From assembly GCA_008012315.1 (NCBI GenBank), contig SSEL01000009.1, positions 62,001 through 126,000 of the forward strand: 64,000 bases of DNA, written 5' to 3'. Each line of letters opens with the position of its first letter. Position 1 is the stretch's first letter. Both the position numbers and the translations under genes were made by a program. The notes below the pieces were generated by a model. The model made no database searches. It saw nothing but the letters and a program-made list of their open reading frames with translations, and was not told the origin of the DNA. Positions 17,572-26,196 of the stretch are shown here, piece by piece. Origin of the DNA: Rhodospirillaceae bacterium. Lineage in GTDB: Bacteria; Pseudomonadota; Alphaproteobacteria; Dongiales; Dongiaceae.

Positions 17572-18560
17572 GCCTGCCCCCACCAGCGCGTCGCCCGATG
17601 CGGATTGACGGCCAAAGGCGGCAATGTCCCTTTTAGCAAAGCGCGGACCTGCGCCACGGTCTCCAGGGCCTGGTGCTCCGACGGCTCCGGCATCAGCGCG
17701 GCGGAATGCGGCGTGGCGACGACATTCGGCAGTTGCGCGAGTTTCAGGCTCGGCTGTTCATCCGTGCCGAGGCCGACATCCAGCCCGGCGCCGGCGATGG
17801 TGCCGGCCTGCAAGGCCGCATGCAGATCGTCTTCGTTCACCAGGATCCCCCGCGAGATGTTGACGAAATACGCATCCCGCCGCATCCGGGCGAAGGCCGA
17901 GGCATTCATCATGCCGGTCGTCTCCGGCGTGGCATAGGCAGCGCAGACCACGAAATCCGGTTCTGACAGCACCTCGTCGAGGCTCACCGAGCGGACCGCG
18001 CCGTGGCCGATATTGGCATAGGGATCGTAGACCGAGACCTTCATCGAGAAGGCCAAGGCCAGTTCGACGATGCGCCGGCCGATCGAGCCATAGCCGATGA
18101 CGCCGACATGGGCGCCGGCAAGCTGGCGGCGAAACACCATGCGATGCTCGGCGATGCCGGCATGATAGCGCTCGGCGGTCTCGGTGATGCCGCGGGCGAG
18201 ATCCAGCATCAGGGCGATGGCATGTTCGCCGACGGAATCGGCATAGCCGGAACTGCAGCGGCAGACCAGGATGCCGGCATCGGAAGCGGCATCGACATCG
18301 ATGTTGCGAATATCGACCGCACATCGGGTCAGCACCTTGACACCGTCCAACCGTTGCAGGACCTCGCGCGGTGCGGCGGCGAGGCGATCGGAGATCACCA
18401 TCTCGCAGCCTTCGGCGGCGGCCACCAGGTCGTCTCCCCGCAGCGGCCGGTCGGAATCGTTCATCCGCAGATCAACGATCTCTTTCAACTGCGCCACCGC
18501 CTTAGGGCTGTAGAAGTGTTTGAGCAAGTCGCGGTTATGCGTGAGAAGAACGCGCATCAT
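17568..18560 (-). CDS. D-isomer-specific 2-hydroxyacid dehydrogenase family protein
   Basis: NAD(P)-dependent 2-hydroxyacid dehydrogenase of the PGDH superfamily, 330 residues. The nucleotide motif GYGSIG is at residues 156-161. Catalytic Arg237 is in NISRG, and His285 is in TPHSA near the C-terminus. The N-terminal catalytic half is typical. It would oxidise a 2-hydroxyacid or reduce a 2-oxoacid. It overlaps both the upstream Rieske gene and the downstream amidohydrolase by 4 bases, so all three are translationally coupled. The substrate cannot be read from sequence. Confidence 0.85.
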   Translation of the reverse strand: MMRVLLTHNRDLLKHFYSPKAVAQLKEIVDLRMNDSDRPLRGDDLVAAAEGCEMVISDRLAAAPREVLQRLDGVKVLTRCAVDIRNIDVDAASDAGILVCRCSSGYADSVGEHAIALMLDLARGITETAERYHAGIAEHRMVFRRQLAGAHVGVIGYGSIGRRIVELALAFSMKVSVYDPYANIGHGAVRSVSLDEVLSEPDFVVCAAYATPETTGMMNASAFARMRRDAYFVNISRGILVNEDDLHAALQAGTIAGAGLDVGLGTDEQPSLKLAQLPNVVATPHSAALMPEPSEHQALETVAQVRALLKGTLPPLAVNPHRATRWWGQA

Positions 18561-19723
18561 TCAAATACCCCTTCGAGGATGTGGGCTGGCAGGCGTCCTA
18601 CCACCCAGCGGTTCATGGCCAGGATCATGTCGTCCCGCCAGCAGAGCTGGCCTGGGCGGGCCAGCCTGGACGACAGGCCGCGTTGCTGTTTTTCCAGGAT
18701 GCCGACATCCTCGCGCGCGACGGCTTCCCAGCGCTTGTAATAAGGTGCCGCCAGTTGCGGAAAATCCGGCTGTTCCGTATAGGCGCGCGGGAAGCAGCCG
18801 CCGATCGACAGGATGGTATGATCGACCGCGACCGGCCGCACCGCCAGCCACCAGATACAGTCCTGGGCGCTGGCGAATTGCGTGGTCGGATGGATCAAGG
18901 TGAAATGCGTGCCCTGCTTCGAATGCTCGTTCAGCCCTTCGATTGGCGGGAAGGGGGGCTTGTCGTTGAGCACGGCAATGGATTGTGTCGAGAGCACCTG
19001 GAAACTCTGCCATTCGCCAACCGTGGGAAAGCTCACGCTGCGCTGCGCGCCGATCGTTGCCGCATGCACGATGCCGGTGTGATAGGTCTCCATGGCGTTT
19101 TCCAGCAGCATCTTCCAATTGCACCGGGTCTCGATCTCGGTGCGCCAGGTGCAGACCATCTCGCCGAAACGGTGCGATCCCAGCAGATCGGGCAGATTGC
19201 CGAGATGCTCGGCGAGGCTCGGTGCCTCATTGTCGTAATTGAGGAAGATCGCACCTTCCCAGATCTCCATGCGGATTTCCGCCAACGTATGCGATGGGTG
19301 CGACGGATCGAAATTCGGCACCTCGCTCATATTGGGCGCACCCGCGAGCGTGCCGTCGAGCCGGTAGCTCCAGGCATGGTAGGGACAGATGATCCGGCGG
19401 GCATTGCCGCATCCTTCCAGCAACGTGGAGGAGCGGTGCCGGCAGACATTGGCAAAGGCCCGCAACACGCCGTCATCGCCGCGCATCAGCAGCGCCGGCC
19501 CCCCGACGGTATCGAATGTACGGAAGTCGCCGCGCTTCGCCACTTCATCGACGCGGCCGGCGAAGAACCAGTTCTTGAGATGGATATGCTCCATCTCCGC
19601 CTTGAAGATCGCCGGATCGGTGTAAAAGGCCGGCGGCAGGCTCTTGGCCTCGCCCAGTGGCGGCTCGGACCAGATATAAGGTCGGGGGTTGAGTGTTTGA
19701 TGCACCTTGTGATGGCTGTTCAT
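18557..19723 (-). CDS. Rieske non-haem iron oxygenase, alpha subunit
   Basis: Ring-hydroxylating or N-demethylating type Rieske oxygenase of 388 residues. The Rieske centre is C94-x-H96 and C113-x2-H116 (CRH then CPYH). The mononuclear iron ligands are H215 and H220 in YHTGIVH, with E212 and N209 nearby, and a C-terminal Asp is likely in the WRDD segment. The reading frame is open much further upstream, but ATG at 19723 begins the family core and lies 28 bases after the ureohydrolase gene. No ferredoxin or reductase gene is nearby, so electrons must come from elsewhere. Glycine-betaine/carnitine-type and aromatic-type oxygenases are both possible relatives. Confidence 0.85.
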   Translation of the reverse strand: MNSHHKVHQTLNPRPYIWSEPPLGEAKSLPPAFYTDPAIFKAEMEHIHLKNWFFAGRVDEVAKRGDFRTFDTVGGPALLMRGDDGVLRAFANVCRHRSSTLLEGCGNARRIICPYHAWSYRLDGTLAGAPNMSEVPNFDPSHPSHTLAEIRMEIWEGAIFLNYDNEAPSLAEHLGNLPDLLGSHRFGEMVCTWRTEIETRCNWKMLLENAMETYHTGIVHAATIGAQRSVSFPTVGEWQSFQVLSTQSIAVLNDKPPFPPIEGLNEHSKQGTHFTLIHPTTQFASAQDCIWWLAVRPVAVDHTILSIGGCFPRAYTEQPDFPQLAAPYYKRWEAVAREDVGILEKQQRGLSSRLARPGQLCWRDDMILAMNRWVVGRLPAHILEGVFE

Positions 19724-19751
19724 GATCGATCGCTCCGCTTTAGCGTGACCG

Positions 19752-20705
19752 TTACATCTGATTTGACCGCCTTGCCTGGCCGAGTTGGACAAGGTGCATG
19801 GCGATGACGGCGACATGGCCGGCCAGCATGGCGGCCATCCCGGCGACATCATGCGGCGGGCTGAGCGTGTTGATATCGACGCCGACGATATCCAAACCGG
19901 CCAGGCCATGCAGCAGGTCGAAGCTTTCGGACACCGGCGGCCCGCCCCAGGTCGGCGTGGCGACACCGGGCGCGGCGGAGGGGTCGAAATAATCCATGTC
20001 GAAACTGAGATGCACCGGCCGGCCGTCGAGCGTGCGTTTGACCATCGCGGCGATCTCGGCGGGGCCGTGCTGGCGGACCTCCTCGCCGGTGATGAGATGA
20101 AAGCCCAAGGAGCGGGTATAGTCGTAAGCGCCGGCAATCGGCATGGTGCCGCGCGCGCCGATATGGAAGGAGCGCCGCACATCGATCACCTTTTCTTCGG
20201 CGGCGCGCGCGAAGGTGGTGCCAGTATTCAATCCCTCCCAGGGGTAACTGTCGGTATGGGCATCGATATGAATCAGCGTCAGGTCGGGAAACCGCCGGGC
20301 CAGCGCCCGCAACACGGCCAGCGTCACGGTCCCGTCGCCGCCGACGCAGAGTGGCACGGCCTCGGCTTCGACGATGTTCGATACCGCCCGTTCCATTGCC
20401 TGGAAGGAGGGGACGATATCCGAACTCGTCACCTCGACATCGCCCAGGTCGACGACGCGATTTCCCGCGCGCGGATCGATATCGGCGAGCGGCGGATAAA
20501 ACGGCCGGATCTCCGATGACATGGCGCGGAAGGCGGCCGGCCCCTGCCGGGAACCGATACGGGTGGGGTTGGTGCCGCAATCGAAAGGCAGGCCGAGAAT
20601 GGCAATCTGTCCGGCTTCGGCCTGCGCTGCCTGGGGCACTTGCAGAAACGTCCCAAGCCGCAAGCGCGGCTGCTTTGTGGTTGTGTCGAACCCATCGCTT
20701 GTCAC
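19752..20705 (-). CDS. Ureohydrolase (agmatinase/arginase) family protein with altered metal site
   Basis: Arginase-fold protein of 317 residues resembling agmatinase and guanidino-acid hydrolases, which release urea using a binuclear manganese (or nickel) centre. Motif 2 DAHTD gives D148, H150 and D152, and motif 3 SFDMDYFDP gives D236 and D238. Motif 1, normally GGDH, reads GGDG: residue 125 is Gly, codon at 20331-20333, so the first metal-binding His is missing. The product may bind only one metal or use another ligand. It overlaps livF by 4 bases and precedes the Rieske gene, placing it inside the catabolic operon. The substrate is unknown. Confidence 0.8.
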   Translation of the reverse strand: MTSDGFDTTTKQPRLRLGTFLQVPQAAQAEAGQIAILGLPFDCGTNPTRIGSRQGPAAFRAMSSEIRPFYPPLADIDPRAGNRVVDLGDVEVTSSDIVPSFQAMERAVSNIVEAEAVPLCVGGDGTVTLAVLRALARRFPDLTLIHIDAHTDSYPWEGLNTGTTFARAAEEKVIDVRRSFHIGARGTMPIAGAYDYTRSLGFHLITGEEVRQHGPAEIAAMVKRTLDGRPVHLSFDMDYFDPSAAPGVATPTWGGPPVSESFDLLHGLAGLDIVGVDINTLSPPHDVAGMAAMLAGHVAVIAMHLVQLGQARRSNQM

Positions 20706-21445
20706 AGCACCTCTCCCATATAAAAAGCCTTCACCAGTTCCGGGTCGATCCTTGCCCCGGTATCCTGGTGGACGATGCGCCCAAGGCGCATGATGTAGAC
20801 ATGATCCGACAGCCGCATCGCCTCGATCGCGTTCTGCTCGACCAGCAATACCGTCGTGCCCTGGCTGTTGATCCGCTGCACCGTATCGAGAATTACATCG
20901 ATCATCTTGGGCGAGAGTCCCATGGTGGGCTCGTCCATCACCAGCAGCGACGGGCGTGACATCAGACCGCGGGCGATTGCCAGCATCTGTTGTTCGCCGC
21001 CCGAAAGCGTGCCGGCCATCTGCGCGAACCTGTCTCCGAGAATCGGAAACAACTCGACCATGACGGCAATGTCTTGCTCGATGCCATGCCGGTCATGCCG
21101 GATATAACTGCCGAGCACGAGATTCTCCCGGACACTCATGCCGGGGAAAAGCCGCCGCCGCTCCGGCACATGGGCAATGCCGCGCCGGACGCGCAGTTCC
21201 GGCGCCAGATGGGTGATATCCTCGCCGCCGAACCGGATACGGCCACCTGACAGCGGCAATATGCCGGACAAGGCCGTCAGGCTGGTCGTCTTGCCGGCGC
21301 CGTTGCTGCCCACCAGGCTGACGATGGTTCCGCTGCCGACCTGCATCTGCAGGCCGTCGACGGCGCGGATGCGGCCATAATTGACATGCAGGTCCTCGAT
21401 CTCAAGCAATGGCATCGGCACGGGGGCTGTCAGCGGCGCGTTCAT
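20702..21445 (-). CDS. livF: Branched-chain amino acid-type ABC transporter ATPase LivF
   Basis: Second ATPase of a HAAT-type (LivFGHMK) importer, 247 residues. Walker A GSNGAGKT is at about residues 46-53, the signature LSGGEQ near 145-150, and Walker B LLVMDEP near 166-172. Its start overlaps the livG stop by 4 bases, and its stop overlaps the ureohydrolase gene. Such importers take up branched-chain amino acids but also urea, amides, aromatic acids and other small molecules, so in this operon the ligand is probably the pathway substrate. Confidence 0.93.
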   Translation of the reverse strand: MNAPLTAPVPMPLLEIEDLHVNYGRIRAVDGLQMQVGSGTIVSLVGSNGAGKTTSLTALSGILPLSGGRIRFGGEDITHLAPELRVRRGIAHVPERRRLFPGMSVRENLVLGSYIRHDRHGIEQDIAVMVELFPILGDRFAQMAGTLSGGEQQMLAIARGLMSRPSLLVMDEPTMGLSPKMIDVILDTVQRINSQGTTVLLVEQNAIEAMRLSDHVYIMRLGRIVHQDTGARIDPELVKAFYMGEVL

Positions 21446-22212
21446 ACGCGTTCCCTCCCCAGATAAGCGGCCTGCACGGTGGGATCGGCAAGGACCTCGC
21501 AGGGCTTGCCGTCGGCCAGCCGCTTGCCGTAGTTCAGCACGGTGAGGTGATCGCAGAGCGACCGCATGATCTGCATGTCATGCTCGATCAGCAGCACGCT
21601 GACGCCCTCGGCGCGGATGGCGCAAACAAGATCGGCTATTTCGGTCTTCTCGTGACTGTTCATGCCGGCGAGAGGTTCGTCCAGCAACAGCAGCTTCGGT
21701 TTCGACATCAACGCGCGGGCGATCTCCACACGGCGCTGATGGCCATAGGACAACGTTGTCGCGATGCGTCCCGCGAAGCTGCTGCCGAGGCCGACGAAAT
21801 CCAGCACATGGTAAGCCGACTCGATCATTTCCCGTTCGGCCCGGCGTGCGGCGGCGGAGCGAAAGATCAGGCCGATCGGCGAGCTGTGGAAATGCAGATG
21901 CGCGCCCACCAGAATGCTCTCCAGCACCGTCATCGACCCGAACAGGCGGATATTCTGGAAGGTCCTGGCGAGGCCCGCGGCGGCGATGCCGTTGACGCCC
22001 AGCCCGCCGATCTCGCCACCGGCGAAGAGCAGCCGTCCCGTGGTCGGGCGCACGAAACCGGTCAACACGTTGAGCACGGTGGTCTTGCCCGCACCGTTCG
22101 GGCCGATGAGACCGTGGATCGCTTCGTTCTTGACCTTGAAATCGAAGGCGGAGAGCGCTTCGAGGCCACCGAAACGCACGGTCACCGCCTCCGTCGAGAG
22201 GATCGCGCTCAT
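21442..22212 (-). CDS. livG: Branched-chain amino acid-type ABC transporter ATPase LivG
   Basis: First ATPase of the HAAT importer, 256 residues. Walker A GPNGAGKT is at residues 37-44, the signature LSYGHQ near 150, and a Walker B LLLLDEP follows. ATG at 22212 was chosen because MSAILST starts the family core and overlaps the permease stop by 4 bases; a longer open frame extends to 22299. Together with LivF it would energise the fused permease encoded just upstream. Confidence 0.93.
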   Translation of the reverse strand: MSAILSTEAVTVRFGGLEALSAFDFKVKNEAIHGLIGPNGAGKTTVLNVLTGFVRPTTGRLLFAGGEIGGLGVNGIAAAGLARTFQNIRLFGSMTVLESILVGAHLHFHSSPIGLIFRSAAARRAEREMIESAYHVLDFVGLGSSFAGRIATTLSYGHQRRVEIARALMSKPKLLLLDEPLAGMNSHEKTEIADLVCAIRAEGVSVLLIEHDMQIMRSLCDHLTVLNYGKRLADGKPCEVLADPTVQAAYLGRERV

Positions 22213-24233
22213 GATGCGCGCTCCATGCCGACGCCTGGCATGGTCAATTTCACCCGGGCTGTCGCCGCCAGGCCTTGCGGCCGGAACAGCATCAGGCACA
22301 TCAGGATCACGCCGAGCAGTGCGAAGCGGATTTCCGGGAAGCTCTGTACCAGCGGAATATCAAGGGCGAGCTGCAGGAAGACCACCCAGATCAGCGCGCC
22401 GATGAAGGGCCCGATGAAGGTGCCAAGCCCGCCCAGCACCACCAGCATGAGAATGACGATGTTTTCGAACAGGCTGAAATTCAGCGGGCTGATGAAAAGC
22501 TGGTAATGGGCATAGAACACGCCGACGAAGCCGCCGACAAAGCCGCTGACCGCATAGGCATAGAGTTTATAGCGCGCGGTCGGCACGCCCATCGCCTCGG
22601 CGGCATGTTCGTCTTCGCGGATGGCAACCCAGGCCCGGCCGACATAGGATCGCACCAACCCGCTGATGGCGAACAGGATGACGGCCGTCAGTGCCAGGGC
22701 GACGAAGTAAAAGGCCATCGGCGACTTGACCTGCAAGCCGAACAGGAACGGCGCCGGCACATCGGGGATACCCATCGGTCCACGCGTCAGGCCGATCCAG
22801 TTGGTGGCGACGATGCGCACGATCTCGCCGAAGCCAAGCGTCATGATCGCCAGGTAATCGCCGCGCAGCCGCAAGGTCGGCGTGCCCAGGATCATCGCGA
22901 TGAGAGCCGAGAGCAGGCCGCCGATGATCAGATTGACATAAAACAGCCACCAGACCGATTGAGCGTCGATGCCGAATGCCTGTTTCAGCACCAGGACGAA
23001 CAGGATGGAGGTGAAATATGAGCCTACCGCCCAGAAGGCGACGAAGCCGAGGTCCAGCAGGCCCGCGAATCCGACGATGACATTGAGGCCGCTCGCCAGC
23101 ATGCCGTAAATCAGCACCATGGTGAGAATGCGCAGCCAGTAATCGGAGGGGATGATGAGGCCGGCGACGATGGCGACGGCCAGCGCGGCGACCTTCATGC
23201 GCGCACCGCTACCGGCAAGCCAGGCAAAGCCGGCATCCAGGCGGCCGAGCAGCGACTGCATCCCGCCCTTGCCGACCGTGGCAACACCATCCAGCAGGCT
23301 GCCGGCGCCGGCGGAATTCAGTTCCGGCCGGCCCAGCAATCCTTGCGGGCGCATGAACAGCAACAGGATCAGGATGGCAAAACTGATCGCATCCTTATAG
23401 GCTGACCCATCCGGGATATAGCCGGCACCCAGCGCCTCGATCAGGCCGAGCAGCACGCCGCCCAGTGCCGCGCCGGGGATCGAGCCGATACCGCCCAGCA
23501 CCGCCGCCGTCAGCGCCTTGAGGCCCGGCAGGAACCCCATCGTGGCATGGGCGAAGCCGTAGGATTGGGCGTAGAGCAGGCCGGCGAGCGCAGCGAAGCC
23601 GGAGCCCAGCGCGAAGGCAGCGGCGATGGCGCGATTAACCGGGATGCCGAGCAGCGTCGCCGCCATCGGATCTTCGGCACTGGCGCGCATGGCGCGGCCG
23701 AGCTTGGAATAGGCGATGAACAGCGACAGCCCGACCATCGCGAGGATCGCCGCCGCCATGACGACGACATCCATCACACGGATATAAATCGAGTCGAAGA
23801 ACACGATCGGGTCGAGATCGGCCAGTCCGAAATCCGGAAAATGCACCTGCTCGGATCCCCAAATGGTCTGCGCCACGCTTTGCAGCACCACGGAAACGGC
23901 GATCGAACTGATCAGCGGCGCCAGTCGCGGCGCCTTGCGTAGCGGCCGATAGGCGATGTAGTCGATGAGGATGCCGAACAAGGCCGTGAGCGCGACGGCG
24001 AACAGGGCAGCCACAGGAAAAGGCAGAGCCGGCATCGCCACGGCCGTGCCGAAAAGCTGCACCTCGCTGGTCATCAGCGAGATGGTCAGGAAAGCGCCCA
24101 GCATGAACAACTCGCCGAAGGCGAAATTGACCAGGCGGACGACACCATAGACCAGGGTATAGGCGACCGCCGTCAGCGCATAAATTGCGCCGAGTACCAG
24201 GCCGTTTGCCAGCAACTGACCGAAATAATCCAT
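22209..24233 (-). CDS. Fused LivH-LivM ABC transporter permease
   Basis: A single 674-residue permease. The N-terminal half (about residues 1-295) is LivH-like, starting with a GLVLGAIYALTAVAYTLVYG helix. The C-terminal half (about 345-665) is LivM-like and includes NVIVGFAGLLDLGFVAFWAVG and an EAA-type loop near VAIREDEHAAEAMG. Both are rich in hydrophobic segments. Most Liv systems encode these as two genes, so this is a gene fusion that forces 1:1 stoichiometry. It lies 76 bases after the binding-protein gene, behind a hairpin, and overlaps livG by 4 bases. Confidence 0.9.
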   Translation of the reverse strand: MDYFGQLLANGLVLGAIYALTAVAYTLVYGVVRLVNFAFGELFMLGAFLTISLMTSEVQLFGTAVAMPALPFPVAALFAVALTALFGILIDYIAYRPLRKAPRLAPLISSIAVSVVLQSVAQTIWGSEQVHFPDFGLADLDPIVFFDSIYIRVMDVVVMAAAILAMVGLSLFIAYSKLGRAMRASAEDPMAATLLGIPVNRAIAAAFALGSGFAALAGLLYAQSYGFAHATMGFLPGLKALTAAVLGGIGSIPGAALGGVLLGLIEALGAGYIPDGSAYKDAISFAILILLLFMRPQGLLGRPELNSAGAGSLLDGVATVGKGGMQSLLGRLDAGFAWLAGSGARMKVAALAVAIVAGLIIPSDYWLRILTMVLIYGMLASGLNVIVGFAGLLDLGFVAFWAVGSYFTSILFVLVLKQAFGIDAQSVWWLFYVNLIIGGLLSALIAMILGTPTLRLRGDYLAIMTLGFGEIVRIVATNWIGLTRGPMGIPDVPAPFLFGLQVKSPMAFYFVALALTAVILFAISGLVRSYVGRAWVAIREDEHAAEAMGVPTARYKLYAYAVSGFVGGFVGVFYAHYQLFISPLNFSLFENIVILMLVVLGGLGTFIGPFIGALIWVVFLQLALDIPLVQSFPEIRFALLGVILMCLMLFRPQGLAATARVKLTMPGVGMERAS

Positions 24234-24266
24234 TTCTTGAAACCCGGATCACCCAGATGCGATGTG

Positions 24267-24300
24267 AAAAAGGCTCCGCCGGACAGGCGTCCGGCGGAGC
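24267..24300 (-). terminator. Hairpin terminator or attenuator between binding protein and permease
   Basis: Read on the minus strand, GCTCCGCCGGAC and GTCCGGCGGAGC (12-bp perfect arms, 4-base loop) are followed by TTTTT. It sits between the binding-protein gene and livHM, where partial termination would raise binding-protein mRNA over permease mRNA. Confidence 0.75.
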
Positions 24301-24309
24301 ATGGAGGGA

Positions 24310-25435
24310 TCACAGTTGCTTGGGGGCGAGGACGAATTTTCCGTTCTTCACGGTCAGGAAATAGAGCGATCCGGAGCGGTCACCGCTCGGCTCGAAGGTC
24401 GTTGGCCCGGTCACGCCGGGAACATCCTTCAACTGCTTGAACGCGTCATTGATCGCCTGGCGCGTGACGCCGCCGTCCTTGGTGGCGAGATCGACGGCTG
24501 CGCCCAGCGTCATCGTCGCATCGTAGCCGAGTGCCGCCCAGGCGCTGGGCTCCTCCTTGTAAGCCGCCTGATAAGCGGTCAGGAAATCGGCCGTGGCCGG
24601 CGTCTTGATCGAGGGATCGAACATGCCATAGATCACCATGTTCTCCACGGCATTGCCGCCAAGCTTCATCAACGCTTCATTCAACGCGCCGTCGGTGCTC
24701 AAAAATTGCACCTTGACGCCGAGCTGCCGGGCTTGCTTGGCGATCGCGGCCGTCTCGGTATAGAAGCCGCCGACGAAGATCGCATCCGGCTTCGCCGCGC
24801 GCACCTTGGTCAGCAGCGTGCGGAAATCCTTGTCGCCGAGCAAATAGGCGTCGGTGCCGATGATGGTGCCGCCTTCCTTGACGGCGGCATCGCTGAAGGC
24901 CTTGGTGACACCGATGCCGTAATCATCCTGCTGATGCAGGACATAGATTTTTCTTCAGACCAAGTGTCTTCACCGCATAGGTGCCCATCATGGCGCCCTG
25001 CACCGCATCGGTCAGCACATTGCGATGGAAATAGGGGCTGGAATTCGACAGCGCCGGGCTGGTCACCGCCGAAGCCAGAACCGGCAGCTTGCAGTCATTG
25101 TAAACCGGCATGGCTGCCAAAGCGATGGAGGAAACGGAATAGCCCATCACCACATTCACGGCCTGGTCCGAGCAGAAACGCTGGGCGATCAGCACACCTT
25201 CGCGGGCTTCTGCGCGATCATCGACGGCTTCGACCTTATAGGTCACGCCGCCTTTCTTGTTGAGTGCCTCGACGGCCAGATCGACGCCCTTCTTCATGTT
25301 CACGCCATAGGCCGCGTAATCGCCGGAAAGCGCTGCGGTGAAGCCGATGGTCACGGTGTCGGCGGCATGTCCCGCCACCGGTCCCAAGGCGAGGCATAGC
25401 CCGAAGGCGGCCGCTGCAAATCGTTTTATCGCCAT
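24310..25435 (-). pseudogene. Frameshifted ABC transporter substrate-binding protein (LivK-like)
   Basis: HAAT-family periplasmic binding protein interrupted by a +1 frameshift. The 5' part (25435 down to 24923) starts with a signal peptide ending near GHAAD, then TVTIGFTAALSGDYA, and runs into an early stop after KTLGLKKN. The 3' part (to 24310) is intact in another frame. Dropping one A from the five-A run (TTTTT at 24948-24952 on the plus strand) restores KTLGLKKIYVLHQQDDYGIG and gives about 374 residues, the normal family length. This is either a recent inactivating mutation, a phase-variable homopolymer or a sequencing error. The first gene after ridA, it encodes the ligand receptor of the importer. 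Confidence 0.88.
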
Positions 25436-25562
25436 CTCGTTTCTCTCCCTGATATCGCGGCTTTTTGCATGCCGCAGGTTTTATGCGATTGATTGGTCGC
25501 TTGAACGCCGGTCAAAATCTGACCGCAAGGGCGCGCCAGGTGATGGCAAGATGGCGTGGAGA

Positions 25563-26048
25563 TCATGCGATCTCGACGGTCATCCAGGTTTCGAAGCAAT
25601 AATCATCGGCAAGCGACATGACGCCGATGGCGGCGCGCGGGCCAACCCCGATCTCGGGGCCGAATACCTGCTCGAACAAATCAGTGAGACCGCTCGCCAC
25701 TTTATGCGGCGCGGTGAAGGCGGGGTCACAGGCGATGAAATTCAGCGACCGCACCAGGCCCTTGACCCGGTCGAGATCGCCGATCGCATCGGCGATGCAG
25801 CCGAGGCAGTTGAGGCCCGTCAGGCGCGCCGCCTGATAACCGTCCTCGAGGCTGACCTCGCGGCCGACACGGCCCGGATACATCACCTTGCCATCGACGA
25901 GGCCGGGGGTTTGGCCCGAGAGAAAGAGCAGCCGGTCGCTGAGATAATGCGGCTTCATCTTGCCGTATTGCTTGCCGTAGTAATCCGCGCCGCCACCCCG
26001 CGATGGCAAATGCAGACCAAGTTCCGCGAGACGTTGCGCGACGGACAT
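25563..26048 (-). CDS. RidA (YjgF/UK114) family protein
   Basis: RidA-superfamily protein of 161 residues, longer than the 128-residue archetype and of the YjgF_like_1 type. RidA hydrolyses reactive enamine/imine intermediates released by PLP and oxidative enzymes. The conserved Arg that binds the substrate carboxylate is probably R138 in GPRAAIGV, and the GQTPG segment (45-49) is the other family marker. It sits first among the enzyme and transport genes, 127 bases before the binding-protein gene, which suggests the pathway produces an imine or carbamate intermediate. The exact activity is unknown. Confidence 0.85.
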   Translation of the reverse strand: MSVAQRLAELGLHLPSRGGGADYYGKQYGKMKPHYLSDRLLFLSGQTPGLVDGKVMYPGRVGREVSLEDGYQAARLTGLNCLGCIADAIGDLDRVKGLVRSLNFIACDPAFTAPHKVASGLTDLFEQVFGPEIGVGPRAAIGVMSLADDYCFETWMTVEIA

Positions 26049-26153
26049 ATGCTCCTCCCCTGCTGACTCTTACGCTTTTGATCAGCGTCGGTTTTGCAGG
26101 AAATGATCGAAGCAGGGTCGCATTTTTGTCAAACGCGAATGATGATGAATTCC

Positions 26154-26168
26154 ATAACCCCGGGTTAT
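26154..26168. promoter_or_regulatory. Candidate LysR operator (T-N11-A palindrome)
   Basis: ATAACCC and GGGTTAT flank a central C: a perfect 15-bp palindrome containing T-N11-A, the general LysR-type binding pattern. It lies 29 bases after the LysR gene stop and about 106 bases before ridA, at the expected position for control of the ridA-liv-catabolic operon. Confidence 0.5.
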
Positions 26169-26196
26169 AGCCTCTTCCGGGGAAGCAGCGCCGTCA

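Noticed and set aside
24310-24843. 177-codon frame read as a separate gene
   Set aside because: It is the 3' part of the frameshifted binding-protein gene. The family continues upstream across the homopolymer in the corrected frame.
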